Shown: positions 1 to 5,603 of the stretch, one piece after another | How positions within the stretch are numbered: the stretch's first letter is position 1 | Layout of the letters: each line of letters begins with the position of its first letter | Origin: Bacteroidia bacterium | GTDB taxonomy: Bacteria; Bacteroidota; Bacteroidia; Bacteroidales; Marinifilaceae | DNA length: 6,518 nt | Direction: 5' to 3' | NCBI GenBank assembly: GCA_025999735.1 | Contig: BNXR01000098.1 | Location: forward strand, 1-6,518 | Notes under the pieces: model-generated | What the model saw: only the letters and a program-made list of their open reading frames with translations | Told to the model about the DNA's origin: nothing | Database searches by the model: none | Position numbers and translations under genes: made by a program

Positions 1-1890
1 TTTTTTACCTATGTAAATATACAAAATGCCACGATTAAAATACGCCTCTGCAATATTAGCATCCATCTCTATAACCTTTGAATATGCCTCTATCGCCTCC
101 TCTATTTGCTCGTTCTTGACATACACATTCGCTATATTGAAAGCTGCAAAAACAAAATGCGGGTCTAACTCAAGACACCTATTATATCCCTCTAACACCT
201 TGGAAAAATCCACCATCCGCTTCGTTTCCGTCTTGATTTCTGCATCCTGTTTCTCAATATCACCAATAATCTTAGACGTTTTATCATCTATTGACTCTAT
301 ATAATCATACATAAACATCCGCGCGTTCGCTTCATTAAAAGTAGCTAACAAATTTCCCTGTTCCTTTTTCAGTATTGTGCCAAAATCATTGATGGCAGCA
401 GGGTAATCAGACTTCGTCATGTAAAAAATTCCACGTAGAAAATAGTCATGCACCGTTCCGCCATTTGCAATCAAAGCCGTTTGCTCAGCGATTTTTTCGT
501 TTGCAAAATCGATATTCCCATCTCGCTTATTGCTTATCGTTAGGGAAGAAGCATAATTCTGAGCCTGATTATACTCCATCACCCAAGAACTGTAATATTG
601 CACTTTCCCCTGTCGCAAAGAATCTAAATGAAGGTATTGTACCTGAAAAATGTCCTTCAAGGACACAATGACATTCCTATCTTGTACGCGACCATTGACA
701 ACATCTCTGATTCTGTCCCCCTTGGCACTGAAATCTATCAATCGCCTGAAATTTTCATTCGTATCAATCAGCGCATTCTTGTCACCACCCTTCATCTTTT
801 TATATTTCTGCATGATTTCATTTGCCTTAAAACGGTCCATATCAGCCGCCGCATACCGGTTCAAGGCACTGTTCACGGCGGATCTGACCATATAAGCCTT
901 CACAAAATCAGGGTATAAGCGAATACTCTCCGAAAAGTCGTTGTACGCCCCTTCCAAATCATTGGTTTCATATTTCAGCAAGCCTCGATTAAAAAAGATG
1001 AGGATATTGTTCGGATTCATGTCCACCACTTTATCCAAATCGGCTATCGCACGATTGTTATCGCCAATTTCCGCCCTGAGCATCGCACGATTGTAATACG
1101 CATAAATATACAAGCTATCCACAGCGATAGCCTTGGAAAAATCGTCCATTGTCTCTTGGAATTTTTTCATCTCATAATAGACCAAAGCTCTGTTCATCAA
1201 CACGTTGATATTCTTGGGGTTTGCTTTTTCTGCACGGTTAAAGTCCTCAATAGCACTGTGATAATCTTTCTGTTTATACCACAAGTACCCCCGCAGACTG
1301 TAGGCATCATCGGAAAACATATTCAATTTAATGGCAGAGTTACAATCCGACATCGCCCCTTTCAGGTCGTCTAATTTCTCTCGCATGATTGCTCTGTTCA
1401 GGTAGGCCGATTCCAAAGCCGGCTCTATAAGTAAAGCCTTGGAATAATCTTTCTCCGCCCCTTTATAGTCAGCACTTGTGGCTTTCGTAATACCGCGATT
1501 TGCGTACACATAAGGGTTTCGAGGGTCAATAGCTATCGCCGTATTAAAATCTTTCAAGGCAATGTCGTGCTTTTTCAGTCCATTATAGGCAATGCCGCGG
1601 TACATATAAGCAAGGAAATAGTTCGGATTCAGTTCAATAGCCTGGTCATAATCGTGGATAGCACCATCATAGTCTTCCAAACTCATTTTGGCAACTCCCC
1701 GGAAAAAGTAAGGTTCAGAAAGATAGGGCTTGATACGTATGATGCTATTGAAATTGTCGATAGCACTCACATAATCATCAAAGAAAATCGCATTTTTGCC
1801 CCGTTGTAATATATTTTGAGTGTTCAATTGCGCCGAAATGGGTGCAGTTGAAAGGAAAAAAAATAATATGAGGATGCCTAAACTTTTCAT
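1..1890 (-). CDS. Secreted tetratricopeptide-repeat protein, C-terminus outside the window
   Basis: The frame stays open from the ATG at 1890 to the left edge, giving 630 residues with no stop. Residues 1-20 form a signal peptide (MKSLGILILFFF core, then STAPISA) with likely cleavage before Q21, so the protein should act in the periplasm or at the outer membrane. From about residue 22 to 327 there are nine consecutive 34-residue units in strict register, each with the TPR pattern (for example AYxNRGI near the start, DYxxAIxDFxxAIxxxP near the end; prolines at 55, 89, 123, 157 and 327). Residues about 345-470 are a non-repeat spacer. One weaker TPR follows at about 474-512, then a charged, coil-like stretch at 534-565, and further TPRs from about 567 to the edge. 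TPR arrays are protein-binding scaffolds, so a role in assembling an envelope complex is inferred. It lies 97 bp downstream of the beta-barrel gene on the same strand and is probably cotranscribed with it. The exact family is not recognised. Confidence 0.93.
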   Translation of the reverse strand, partial: MKSLGILILFFFLSTAPISAQLNTQNILQRGKNAIFFDDYVSAIDNFNSIIRIKPYLSEPYFFRGVAKMSLEDYDGAIHDYDQAIELNPNYFLAYMYRGIAYNGLKKHDIALKDFNTAIAIDPRNPYVYANRGITKATSADYKGAEKDYSKALLIEPALESAYLNRAIMREKLDDLKGAMSDCNSAIKLNMFSDDAYSLRGYLWYKQKDYHSAIEDFNRAEKANPKNINVLMNRALVYYEMKKFQETMDDFSKAIAVDSLYIYAYYNRAMLRAEIGDNNRAIADLDKVVDMNPNNILIFFNRGLLKYETNDLEGAYNDFSESIRLYPDFVKAYMVRSAVNSALNRYAAADMDRFKANEIMQKYKKMKGGDKNALIDTNENFRRLIDFSAKGDRIRDVVNGRVQDRNVIVSLKDIFQVQYLHLDSLRQGKVQYYSSWVMEYNQAQNYASSLTISNKRDGNIDFANEKIAEQTALIANGGTVHDYFLRGIFYMTKSDYPAAINDFGTILKKEQGNLLATFNEANARMFMYDYIESIDDKTSKIIGDIEKQDAEIKTETKRMVDFSKVLEGYNRCLELDPHFVFAAFNIANVYVKNEQIEEAIEAYSKVIEMDANIAEAYFNRGILYIYIGKK

Positions 1891-1913
1891 TTCCCCCAAT
1901 TGTACAAAATCTT

Positions 1914-1941
1914 GTAGAGACGCGATTAATCGCGTCTCTAC
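1914..1941. repeat. 28-bp perfect palindrome with GTAG/CTAC ends (REP-like)
   Basis: The 14-base arm GTAGAGACGCGATT is followed immediately by its exact reverse complement, with no loop base. It lies in the gap between the beta-barrel gene and the TPR gene, so it would form a very stable hairpin in their shared transcript. It shares its ends with the elements at 3505-3531, 4981-5008 and 5942-5969. No U-run follows on either strand, so it is not a standard intrinsic terminator. Confidence 0.92.
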
Positions 1942-1973
1942 GTGGTCGCTTCTCCACGTGATTGCGTCTCTAC
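1926..1973 (-). repeat. Three tandem 16-bp units attached to the palindrome
   Basis: Read on the minus strand from 1973, three head-to-tail 16-mers follow each other: GTAGAGACGCAATCAC, GTGGAGAAGCGACCAC and GTAGAGACGCGATTAA. The third unit is one arm of the palindrome at 1914-1941. The middle unit is the most diverged. The array fills most of the 97-bp intergenic gap and stops 14 bp after the stop codon of the beta-barrel gene. It looks like a compound REP-type cluster, one full palindrome plus two extra half-sites. Confidence 0.8.
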
Positions 1974-1987
1974 GTGTGTTTATCCTT

Positions 1988-2845
1988 CTACCAGAATGTA
2001 ACCTTAAATTTCAATCCGGCTGTCCATATCTTTGAGGTGCCATAATCGGCGTACACCCCGGTGTACCATACCGGTGGATTGACATTTCGCCAGCGAAACC
2101 CTGTCTCAAAGGCGAGGGCTGTATTGATGTCGAATGGCAATTTACCATCATCTGATATTCCTCCATCCCATGTACCAATACCGATGTCTTTCATATCGTC
2201 TCCTATATGATCGGGAAGGGTTGTCTGTGTCTTCGGAAAATGCCCATATACAACCATTTTATCAGACTTCTTAACAAAGGTACCGCTCATAAGAGCACCC
2301 ACTTTCACCCCACCGGAAACGTAAAATTTATGATTCGTAAAAGCAGGCCGCAGGTAAGTGAGCATGATAGGTACGTTCACATAAGTCGCACGCTTGGATT
2401 CATGAAAATTATCATGAATTTCATGCCTTTGGAAGATTGCTTGCTGTTTTACGTCCACATAATCTAAACTTGTATAACGGTCTATATTGTCGATATCGAC
2501 TGTCAAGCCATAAAAGGCAATCTCCACCCCCGCGTTAATGGCCCACCGGTTGTTCACTATCACCTGACGCGGATTATCCAGAAAGTAGGTGTAAGAAAAA
2601 CCCACACCACCACCAAGATAACCCGATGTTTTCTTGTTGGTCATCGTCGTAATACCCTTACTATCAAATGGTAAAGAGAGCACCCCACCCAGCCCATAAA
2701 TCCCAAACTCATGTTTAGTATCTAACCAGTCACAAGATAGGGAGCGACGTGCCTTAAATAAGTTGCCGAGGAAGTAATTCTGTGCAGATAGCGCAGTTGA
2801 AAGGAATACAAGAGCTAAAAAAATAAAGCCTCTTTTCATGTTCAT
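1988..2845 (-). CDS. Outer-membrane beta-barrel protein (porin-like family)
   Basis: The 285-residue product starts with a signal peptide (Lys4-Arg5, hydrophobic 7-15, STALSA up to residue 21), with cleavage expected before Q22. The mature part alternates polar and hydrophobic residues in strand-like blocks such as GGGVGFSYTYF, WAINAGVEIAFYG, FYVSGGVKVGAL and TALAFETGFRW. It ends in WTAGLKFKVTFW, an aromatic C-terminal strand of the kind the BAM machinery recognises. About 265 mature residues would suit a barrel of roughly 10-12 strands. I used the ATG at 2845, although Met3 at 2839 fits the signal peptide equally well. The following gene on the same strand is the secreted TPR protein, which suggests an outer-membrane/periplasm pair. 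Substrate or partner cannot be told from the sequence, and I see no diagnostic motif that would place it in a named porin or type IX secretion family. Confidence 0.85.
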   Translation of the reverse strand: MNMKRGFIFLALVFLSTALSAQNYFLGNLFKARRSLSCDWLDTKHEFGIYGLGGVLSLPFDSKGITTMTNKKTSGYLGGGVGFSYTYFLDNPRQVIVNNRWAINAGVEIAFYGLTVDIDNIDRYTSLDYVDVKQQAIFQRHEIHDNFHESKRATYVNVPIMLTYLRPAFTNHKFYVSGGVKVGALMSGTFVKKSDKMVVYGHFPKTQTTLPDHIGDDMKDIGIGTWDGGISDDGKLPFDINTALAFETGFRWRNVNPPVWYTGVYADYGTSKIWTAGLKFKVTFW

Positions 2846-3030
2846 TTTTACTTTGTTACAAAAAAATAACGAGAAACCAAAATTTATTTCTCAAATAAAG
2901 TGGCGAAATTAATAAAAAAATAAATAACAACTAAATATTATTTGAAATAAACAAGAAAAAAAACATACGAACGTAACAGACTGTACTCAAGGCAAGCCTG
3001 CAGGAATAAATTGAAAATATAGCAAAAAAG

Positions 3031-3061
3031 ATTGGAATTACTCGATTTTTATATAAATTTG
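3031..3061 (+). promoter_or_regulatory. Candidate Bacteroidota-type promoter for the mutL unit
   Basis: TAAATTTG at 3054-3061 matches the Bacteroidota -7 consensus TAnnTTTG exactly. ATTG at 3031-3034 matches three of four bases of the -33 TTTG, with 19 bp between the two boxes, the usual spacing. Transcription would begin near 3066-3070, giving a leader of about 70 nt before the small membrane-protein gene. Confidence 0.55.
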
Positions 3062-3076
3062 CACTTAGATAAGTGC
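3061..3076. promoter_or_regulatory. 16-bp palindrome over the predicted transcription start (possible operator)
   Basis: GCACTTA, two central bases (GA), then TAAGTGC form a perfect 7-bp inverted repeat. It begins at the last base of the candidate -7 box and covers the expected transcription start, where a dimeric repressor could block initiation. No particular regulator is recognised. Function is inferred from position only. Confidence 0.4.
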
Positions 3077-3104
3077 TGACTAAGGCTGACTAAAGCTGAC
3101 TAAG
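3075..3104 (+). repeat. Three tandem 10-bp repeats in the leader
   Basis: GCTGACTAAG, GCTGACTAAA and GCTGACTAAG follow each other without a gap and differ at one position. They lie in the predicted 5' leader, 36 bp before the ATG at 3140. The 10-bp period is close to one helical turn, so copy-number change would keep proteins bound on either side on the same DNA face. Confidence 0.85.
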
Positions 3105-3139
3105 AATGTGATACCAACTATTTTTACTGATAGGAAAAA

Positions 3140-3472
3140 ATGATAAAACGAAGATTTCAGCGGAAAGAGGCGGGCAAGTTTGATTACAAACCCTTGTATT
3201 ATGACCCGGAAAAAGAAGAACGCGAAGAGCGAGAAAAGAGGATTAAAGAGGAGTTAGGCCTTGTTAATCAGGTCAGTCAGGACGTTTCTGATATTTATGT
3301 GCCGAACATTGAAGGGAAGTTCAGGAACATGTTGAAAGAGCGGAAGGAAGCTCGCAGGGGGGTGAACGGACGGTATGCAGTGAAGATGTTTCTCATCTTG
3401 ATGACAGTGCTACTGTTGGCATTTTATTTGCTCTCCAAATACGATGAGACGATTTTTAAGTCATTCACATAG
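3140..3472 (+). CDS. Small charged protein with one C-terminal membrane span, upstream of mutL
   Basis: The 110-residue product has a basic start (MIKRRFQRK), then the motif FDYKPLYYDPEKEE, a highly charged Glu/Arg/Lys helix at about 24-40, and a second basic stretch (about 66-78). One hydrophobic span at about 82-99 (VKMFLILMTVLLLAFYLL) precedes a short tail. The positive residues before the span favour a cytoplasmic N-terminus with the bulk of the protein inside the cell. From memory, a small protein with a similar FxYxPxYYDPEKEE start commonly sits just before mutL in Bacteroidales, usually annotated as hypothetical. I know of no established function. It is the first gene of the mutL unit, 86 bp ahead of mutL. 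Codon use and composition match the neighbours. Confidence 0.82.
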   Translation: MIKRRFQRKEAGKFDYKPLYYDPEKEEREEREKRIKEELGLVNQVSQDVSDIYVPNIEGKFRNMLKERKEARRGVNGRYAVKMFLILMTVLLLAFYLLSKYDETIFKSFT

Positions 3473-3531
3473 GCGTACATGAGTGGGCGTATTGGAAAAA
3501 AGCAATAGGGCGTATTTCAATACGCCCCTAT
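3469..3531. repeat. Damaged palindrome plus direct half-copies before mutL
   Basis: GGGCGTATT (3508-3516) and AATACGCCC (3519-3527) form a 9-bp hairpin with a 2-base centre. The pairing continues as ATA (3505-3507) with TAT (3529-3531) after one unpaired C at 3528. Restoring one G on the left arm would give a 28-bp palindrome, ATAGGGGCGTATTT then its near-complement, of the same form as the others in the window. GGGCGTATT also occurs as a direct half-copy at 3485-3493, and a degenerate ATAGGCGTA at 3469-3477 overlaps the stop codon of the upstream gene. No U-run follows, so a terminator is unlikely. Confidence 0.75.
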
Positions 3532-3543
3532 GACACAGAGATA

Positions 3544-3551
3544 TAAGTTTG
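3544..3551 (+). promoter_or_regulatory. Possible internal -7 box just before mutL
   Basis: TAAGTTTG matches TAnnTTTG exactly and ends 7 bp before the mutL ATG. At the usual distance, transcription would start within a few bases of the ATG and give a nearly leaderless message. No TTTG-like -33 element lies at the expected spacing, so this may be a chance match in AT-rich sequence. Confidence 0.25.
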
Positions 3552-3558
3552 TTTCAAA

Positions 3559-5562
3559 ATGGATATAATACAATTATTACCTGATTCGGTAGCCAACCAG
3601 ATAGCTGCGGGAGAGGTTGTTCAGCGACCTGCTTCTGTGGTGAAGGAGTTGATGGAAAATGCGGTGGATGCGGGTGCTTCAGTCGTGCAGGTGCTCCTTA
3701 AAAATGTGGGTAAGACCTTGATACAGGTGGTGGATGATGGGAAGGGAATGTCGCCGATGGATGCCCGGATGGCCTTTGAGCGACATGCTACTTCTAAAAT
3801 TGCCGCTGCCACCGACCTTTTTAATATTCATACCTTGGGATTTCGCGGAGAAGCCTTGCCATCAATCGCTTCGGTGGCAGAGGTGGAGTTGAAATCCAGG
3901 CGGAACGAGGACGAATTGGGGACTTATGTGAATATCGTTGCCTCGGAATTGAAAGAGCAGTCGGTGGTGAACATGCCACAAGGGACGAATATCGGTGTCA
4001 AAAACCTCTTTTTTAACATACCCGTGCGACGTAAGTTCTTGAAATCGGACGCTACGGAATTGAAAAATATCGTTACGGAGTTTCAACGGGTGGCCTTAGC
4101 CTATCCGGAGATTGCCTTTTCATTGACTGACGATGAGAAAGAATTGTACAATCTGCCGATAGCCGGTTTGCGACCACGAATAGCGAGTGTCTTTGGGAAA
4201 CAGATGAATGGCAAGTTGCTCGCTGTTGATTGCGATACTGCCTTGTTGAAGATAAAGGGTTTTGTACTTCATCCCCAATTTGCAAGGCGGACTTACGGAG
4301 AGCAATACTTCTTTGTAAATAACCGTTTTATGAAGCATAGCTATTTTCATCGGGCGGTGCAGGAGGCTTTTTCAGGCTTGATATCGTCGGATTGTGTCCC
4401 TTCGTATTTTCTATATTTTACGGTCAATCCCTCGCTGATAGATGTAAACATCCATCCTACAAAAACAGAAATTAAGTTTCAGAATGAAACGGATTTCTTT
4501 CAGATATTGATGGCCGGTATCAAGGAAGCATTAGGGAAATTCAATGTCACACCGCCGATGGATTTTGACCACGAGGGCGACCCCGGATATGTTGGCAATA
4601 GGACGAGTAAGGATTTCCCATCCGTTCCTCGTGTCAATTATAATCCCTCTTACAACCCTTTTAACAGTGAGAGTCGTATCACGCCGGCGGATTCAAATTT
4701 TGAAGAACAGAAGAATGGTGGAGAACACAAGAGTTTTGAAGAACGCAGCGGTGATTTATCGCGCCCACAGGAGTGGCGGGAACAGGTACCCTCACAATGG
4801 GAATCTCTGTTTGAGGGCTTGAAGGAGAAAGAACCTGACAAACAATTGGTGCTGTCAGGTCTGTCCATGGGAAGCGAGAACGAGAATGACACTGACCCTG
4901 ACAGCAGCATAGGCATTGGTGCATCCAGTGGCACCAACGGTGCCACCAATATTGGCGGCAATATTAACACCAATGCCTATGTAGGGACAAGGCGCGCCTT
5001 GTCCCCACAATTTTTGCAAATGAAGGGTCGTTATATCATCACAACCATTCATTCAGGATTGTTATTTATAAACCAAAAGCGGGCATCCGAGCGAATTCTG
5101 TTTGATAAGAATATGAACGCTTTAGCTCATCAGCGTGTCTGTGGGCAAAAATGCCTATTCCCTGAAACAGTAGAGCTACAAGCAGGTGATTTTGCTTTGA
5201 TACAAGAAATACACGCAGATTTGGAGTTTTTGGGTTTTGAGCTTTGCGAATTTGGAAAAGACAGTTTCGCGCTGTACGCCACACCACCCGGAGAAACGTA
5301 TGCGCATGGTCGGGAGTTATTGCTGCAATTGCTTGAGTATTATAAGAATACAGAGGGTGATATAAAGGGGAAAGCGAAGGAGCGTATCGCCTTGGCATTA
5401 GCGAAAGCGGCTGCTATTCCTTATAACACGCCACTTTCAGCACAAGAGATGAACGATTTAGTGGACAGTCTGTTTGCCTGTGCTCTTCACAATTTTACAG
5501 CCGACGGGAAAACCATCATTCACACGTTGGAGTTGGAAGAGGTTAATCGATGGTTTAAATAG
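3559..5562 (+). CDS. mutL: DNA mismatch repair protein MutL
   Basis: MutL links mismatch recognition by MutS to strand removal. The N-terminal GHKL ATPase is intact: NQIAAGEVVQRPASVVKELM with the catalytic Glu at E30 and Mg-binding N34, VDDGKGM (58-64), ATSKI (77-81), LGFRGEAL (93-100) and DVNIHPTKTEIKF (295-307, with K302 matching E. coli K307). Residues about 340-485 are a variable linker rich in Asn, Ser, Gly and Glu. It contains a Gly/Asn/Thr-rich stretch and a peptide (475-483) encoded by palindromic repeats. The C-terminal dimerisation domain begins near QMKGRYIITT. Where family members with endonuclease activity carry DQHA(X)2E(X)4E, this protein reads NQKRASERILFD (505-516), and the later C-x-HGRP-type motif reads CALHNFTADGK (641 on). 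The length of 667 residues is normal or slightly long. The ATG at 3559 starts the conserved DIIQLLPDSVANQ block. The next gene follows after 34 bp. Confidence 0.97.
   Translation: MDIIQLLPDSVANQIAAGEVVQRPASVVKELMENAVDAGASVVQVLLKNVGKTLIQVVDDGKGMSPMDARMAFERHATSKIAAATDLFNIHTLGFRGEALPSIASVAEVELKSRRNEDELGTYVNIVASELKEQSVVNMPQGTNIGVKNLFFNIPVRRKFLKSDATELKNIVTEFQRVALAYPEIAFSLTDDEKELYNLPIAGLRPRIASVFGKQMNGKLLAVDCDTALLKIKGFVLHPQFARRTYGEQYFFVNNRFMKHSYFHRAVQEAFSGLISSDCVPSYFLYFTVNPSLIDVNIHPTKTEIKFQNETDFFQILMAGIKEALGKFNVTPPMDFDHEGDPGYVGNRTSKDFPSVPRVNYNPSYNPFNSESRITPADSNFEEQKNGGEHKSFEERSGDLSRPQEWREQVPSQWESLFEGLKEKEPDKQLVLSGLSMGSENENDTDPDSSIGIGASSGTNGATNIGGNINTNAYVGTRRALSPQFLQMKGRYIITTIHSGLLFINQKRASERILFDKNMNALAHQRVCGQKCLFPETVELQAGDFALIQEIHADLEFLGFELCEFGKDSFALYATPPGETYAHGRELLLQLLEYYKNTEGDIKGKAKERIALALAKAAAIPYNTPLSAQEMNDLVDSLFACALHNFTADGKTIIHTLELEEVNRWFK
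4833..4860. repeat. 8-bp inverted repeat in the mutL linker
   Basis: ACCTGACA (4833-4840) and TGTCAGGT (4853-4860) are exact reverse complements separated by 12 bases. It lies in the coding sequence of the unstructured MutL linker, upstream of two larger palindromic elements. It could be chance, but it adds to an unusual density of inverted repeats between 4830 and 5010. Confidence 0.55.
4908..4981. repeat. 74-bp element able to fold as a three-way junction, inside mutL
   Basis: A 14-bp perfect outer stem pairs CATAGGCATTGGTG (4908-4921) with CACCAATGCCTATG (4968-4981). Between the arms are two smaller perfect hairpins: GGCACC/GGTGCC (4930-4935 with 4939-4944, 3-base loop) and AATATTG/CAATATT (4948-4954 with 4959-4965, 4-base loop). 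It encodes the Gly/Asn/Thr-rich part of the MutL linker. Its last base is the first base of the next palindrome, so the two elements abut directly. The nested perfect pairing suggests an inserted element or a selected structure rather than ordinary linker coding sequence. Confidence 0.75.
4981..5008. repeat. 28-bp near-perfect palindrome inside mutL, translated in frame
   Basis: The arm GTAGGGACAAGGCG is followed by its reverse complement with one mismatched pair (third base from each end). It is read in frame as VGTRRALSP (residues 475-483), just before the conserved C-terminal domain. It has the same length and the same RTAGRGRC ends as the elements at 1914-1941 and 5942-5969. Placement in the disordered linker would make an insertion tolerable. 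Confidence 0.88.
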
Positions 5563-5563
5563 T

Positions 5564-5603
5564 CTCATATCAACTTATATCAGCTCATATCAATATATGT
5601 CAG
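5564..5603 (+). repeat. Four tandem 10-bp repeats running into the ABC ATPase start codon
   Basis: CTCATATCAA, CTTATATCAG, CTCATATCAA and the more diverged TATATGTCAG are contiguous. They fill the whole 34-bp gap after the mutL stop codon, and the last copy contains the ATG at 5597. The first three differ at only two positions. No ribosome-binding sequence is visible within them, so copy number would directly alter the AT-rich leader and spacing before this start. Confidence 0.75.

Larger units (their letters stand above)
2846..3139. other. AT-rich divergent intergenic region
   Basis: These 294 bp separate the minus-strand envelope genes from the plus-strand mutL unit and should hold promoters for both. 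The half nearer the beta-barrel gene is rich in A-tracts. The plus-facing signals (3031-3104) are listed separately. For the minus strand I found no perfect TAnnTTTG box. The nearest is TAAATTTTG (2886 down to 2878), with one extra spacer base, about 33 bp before the ATG, and it has no convincing -33 partner. No tRNA or protein gene is visible. Confidence 0.7.

Noticed and set aside
26..1809. Plus-strand open frames across the left third of the window
   Set aside because: They lie opposite the continuous minus-strand TPR frame, lack recognisable motifs, and carry none of its regular 34-residue structure.
1914..1941. Intrinsic terminator between the beta-barrel and TPR genes
   Set aside because: The hairpin is very stable, but neither strand has a run of T after the stem, and the same palindrome occurs inside coding sequence elsewhere in the window.
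1926..1973. Small CRISPR array
   Set aside because: The 16-bp units are contiguous with no unique spacers, and no cas genes are visible.
1988..2845. Assignment of the beta-barrel protein to the PorP/SprF type IX secretion family
   Set aside because: It is exported and of similar size, but I see no family-specific motif, so the adjacent TPR gene alone is not enough to name it.
2997..3004. 8-bp palindrome CCTGCAGG in the intergenic region
   Set aside because: It is too short to separate from chance and has no link to the promoter elements or the other repeat families.
3505..3531. Terminator after the small membrane-protein gene
   Set aside because: The stem is followed by GACACAGAG rather than a T-run, and mutL follows closely on the same strand.
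4908..4981. tRNA gene, because of the 74-base length and multi-stem fold
   Set aside because: The element has only two inner arms, a 14-bp outer stem, no T-loop consensus and no anticodon arm of normal form, and it lies in frame within mutL.
3621..5398. Minus-strand and alternative plus-strand frames within mutL
   Set aside because: They are shadows of a well-conserved mutL reading frame and show no domain or start signal of their own.
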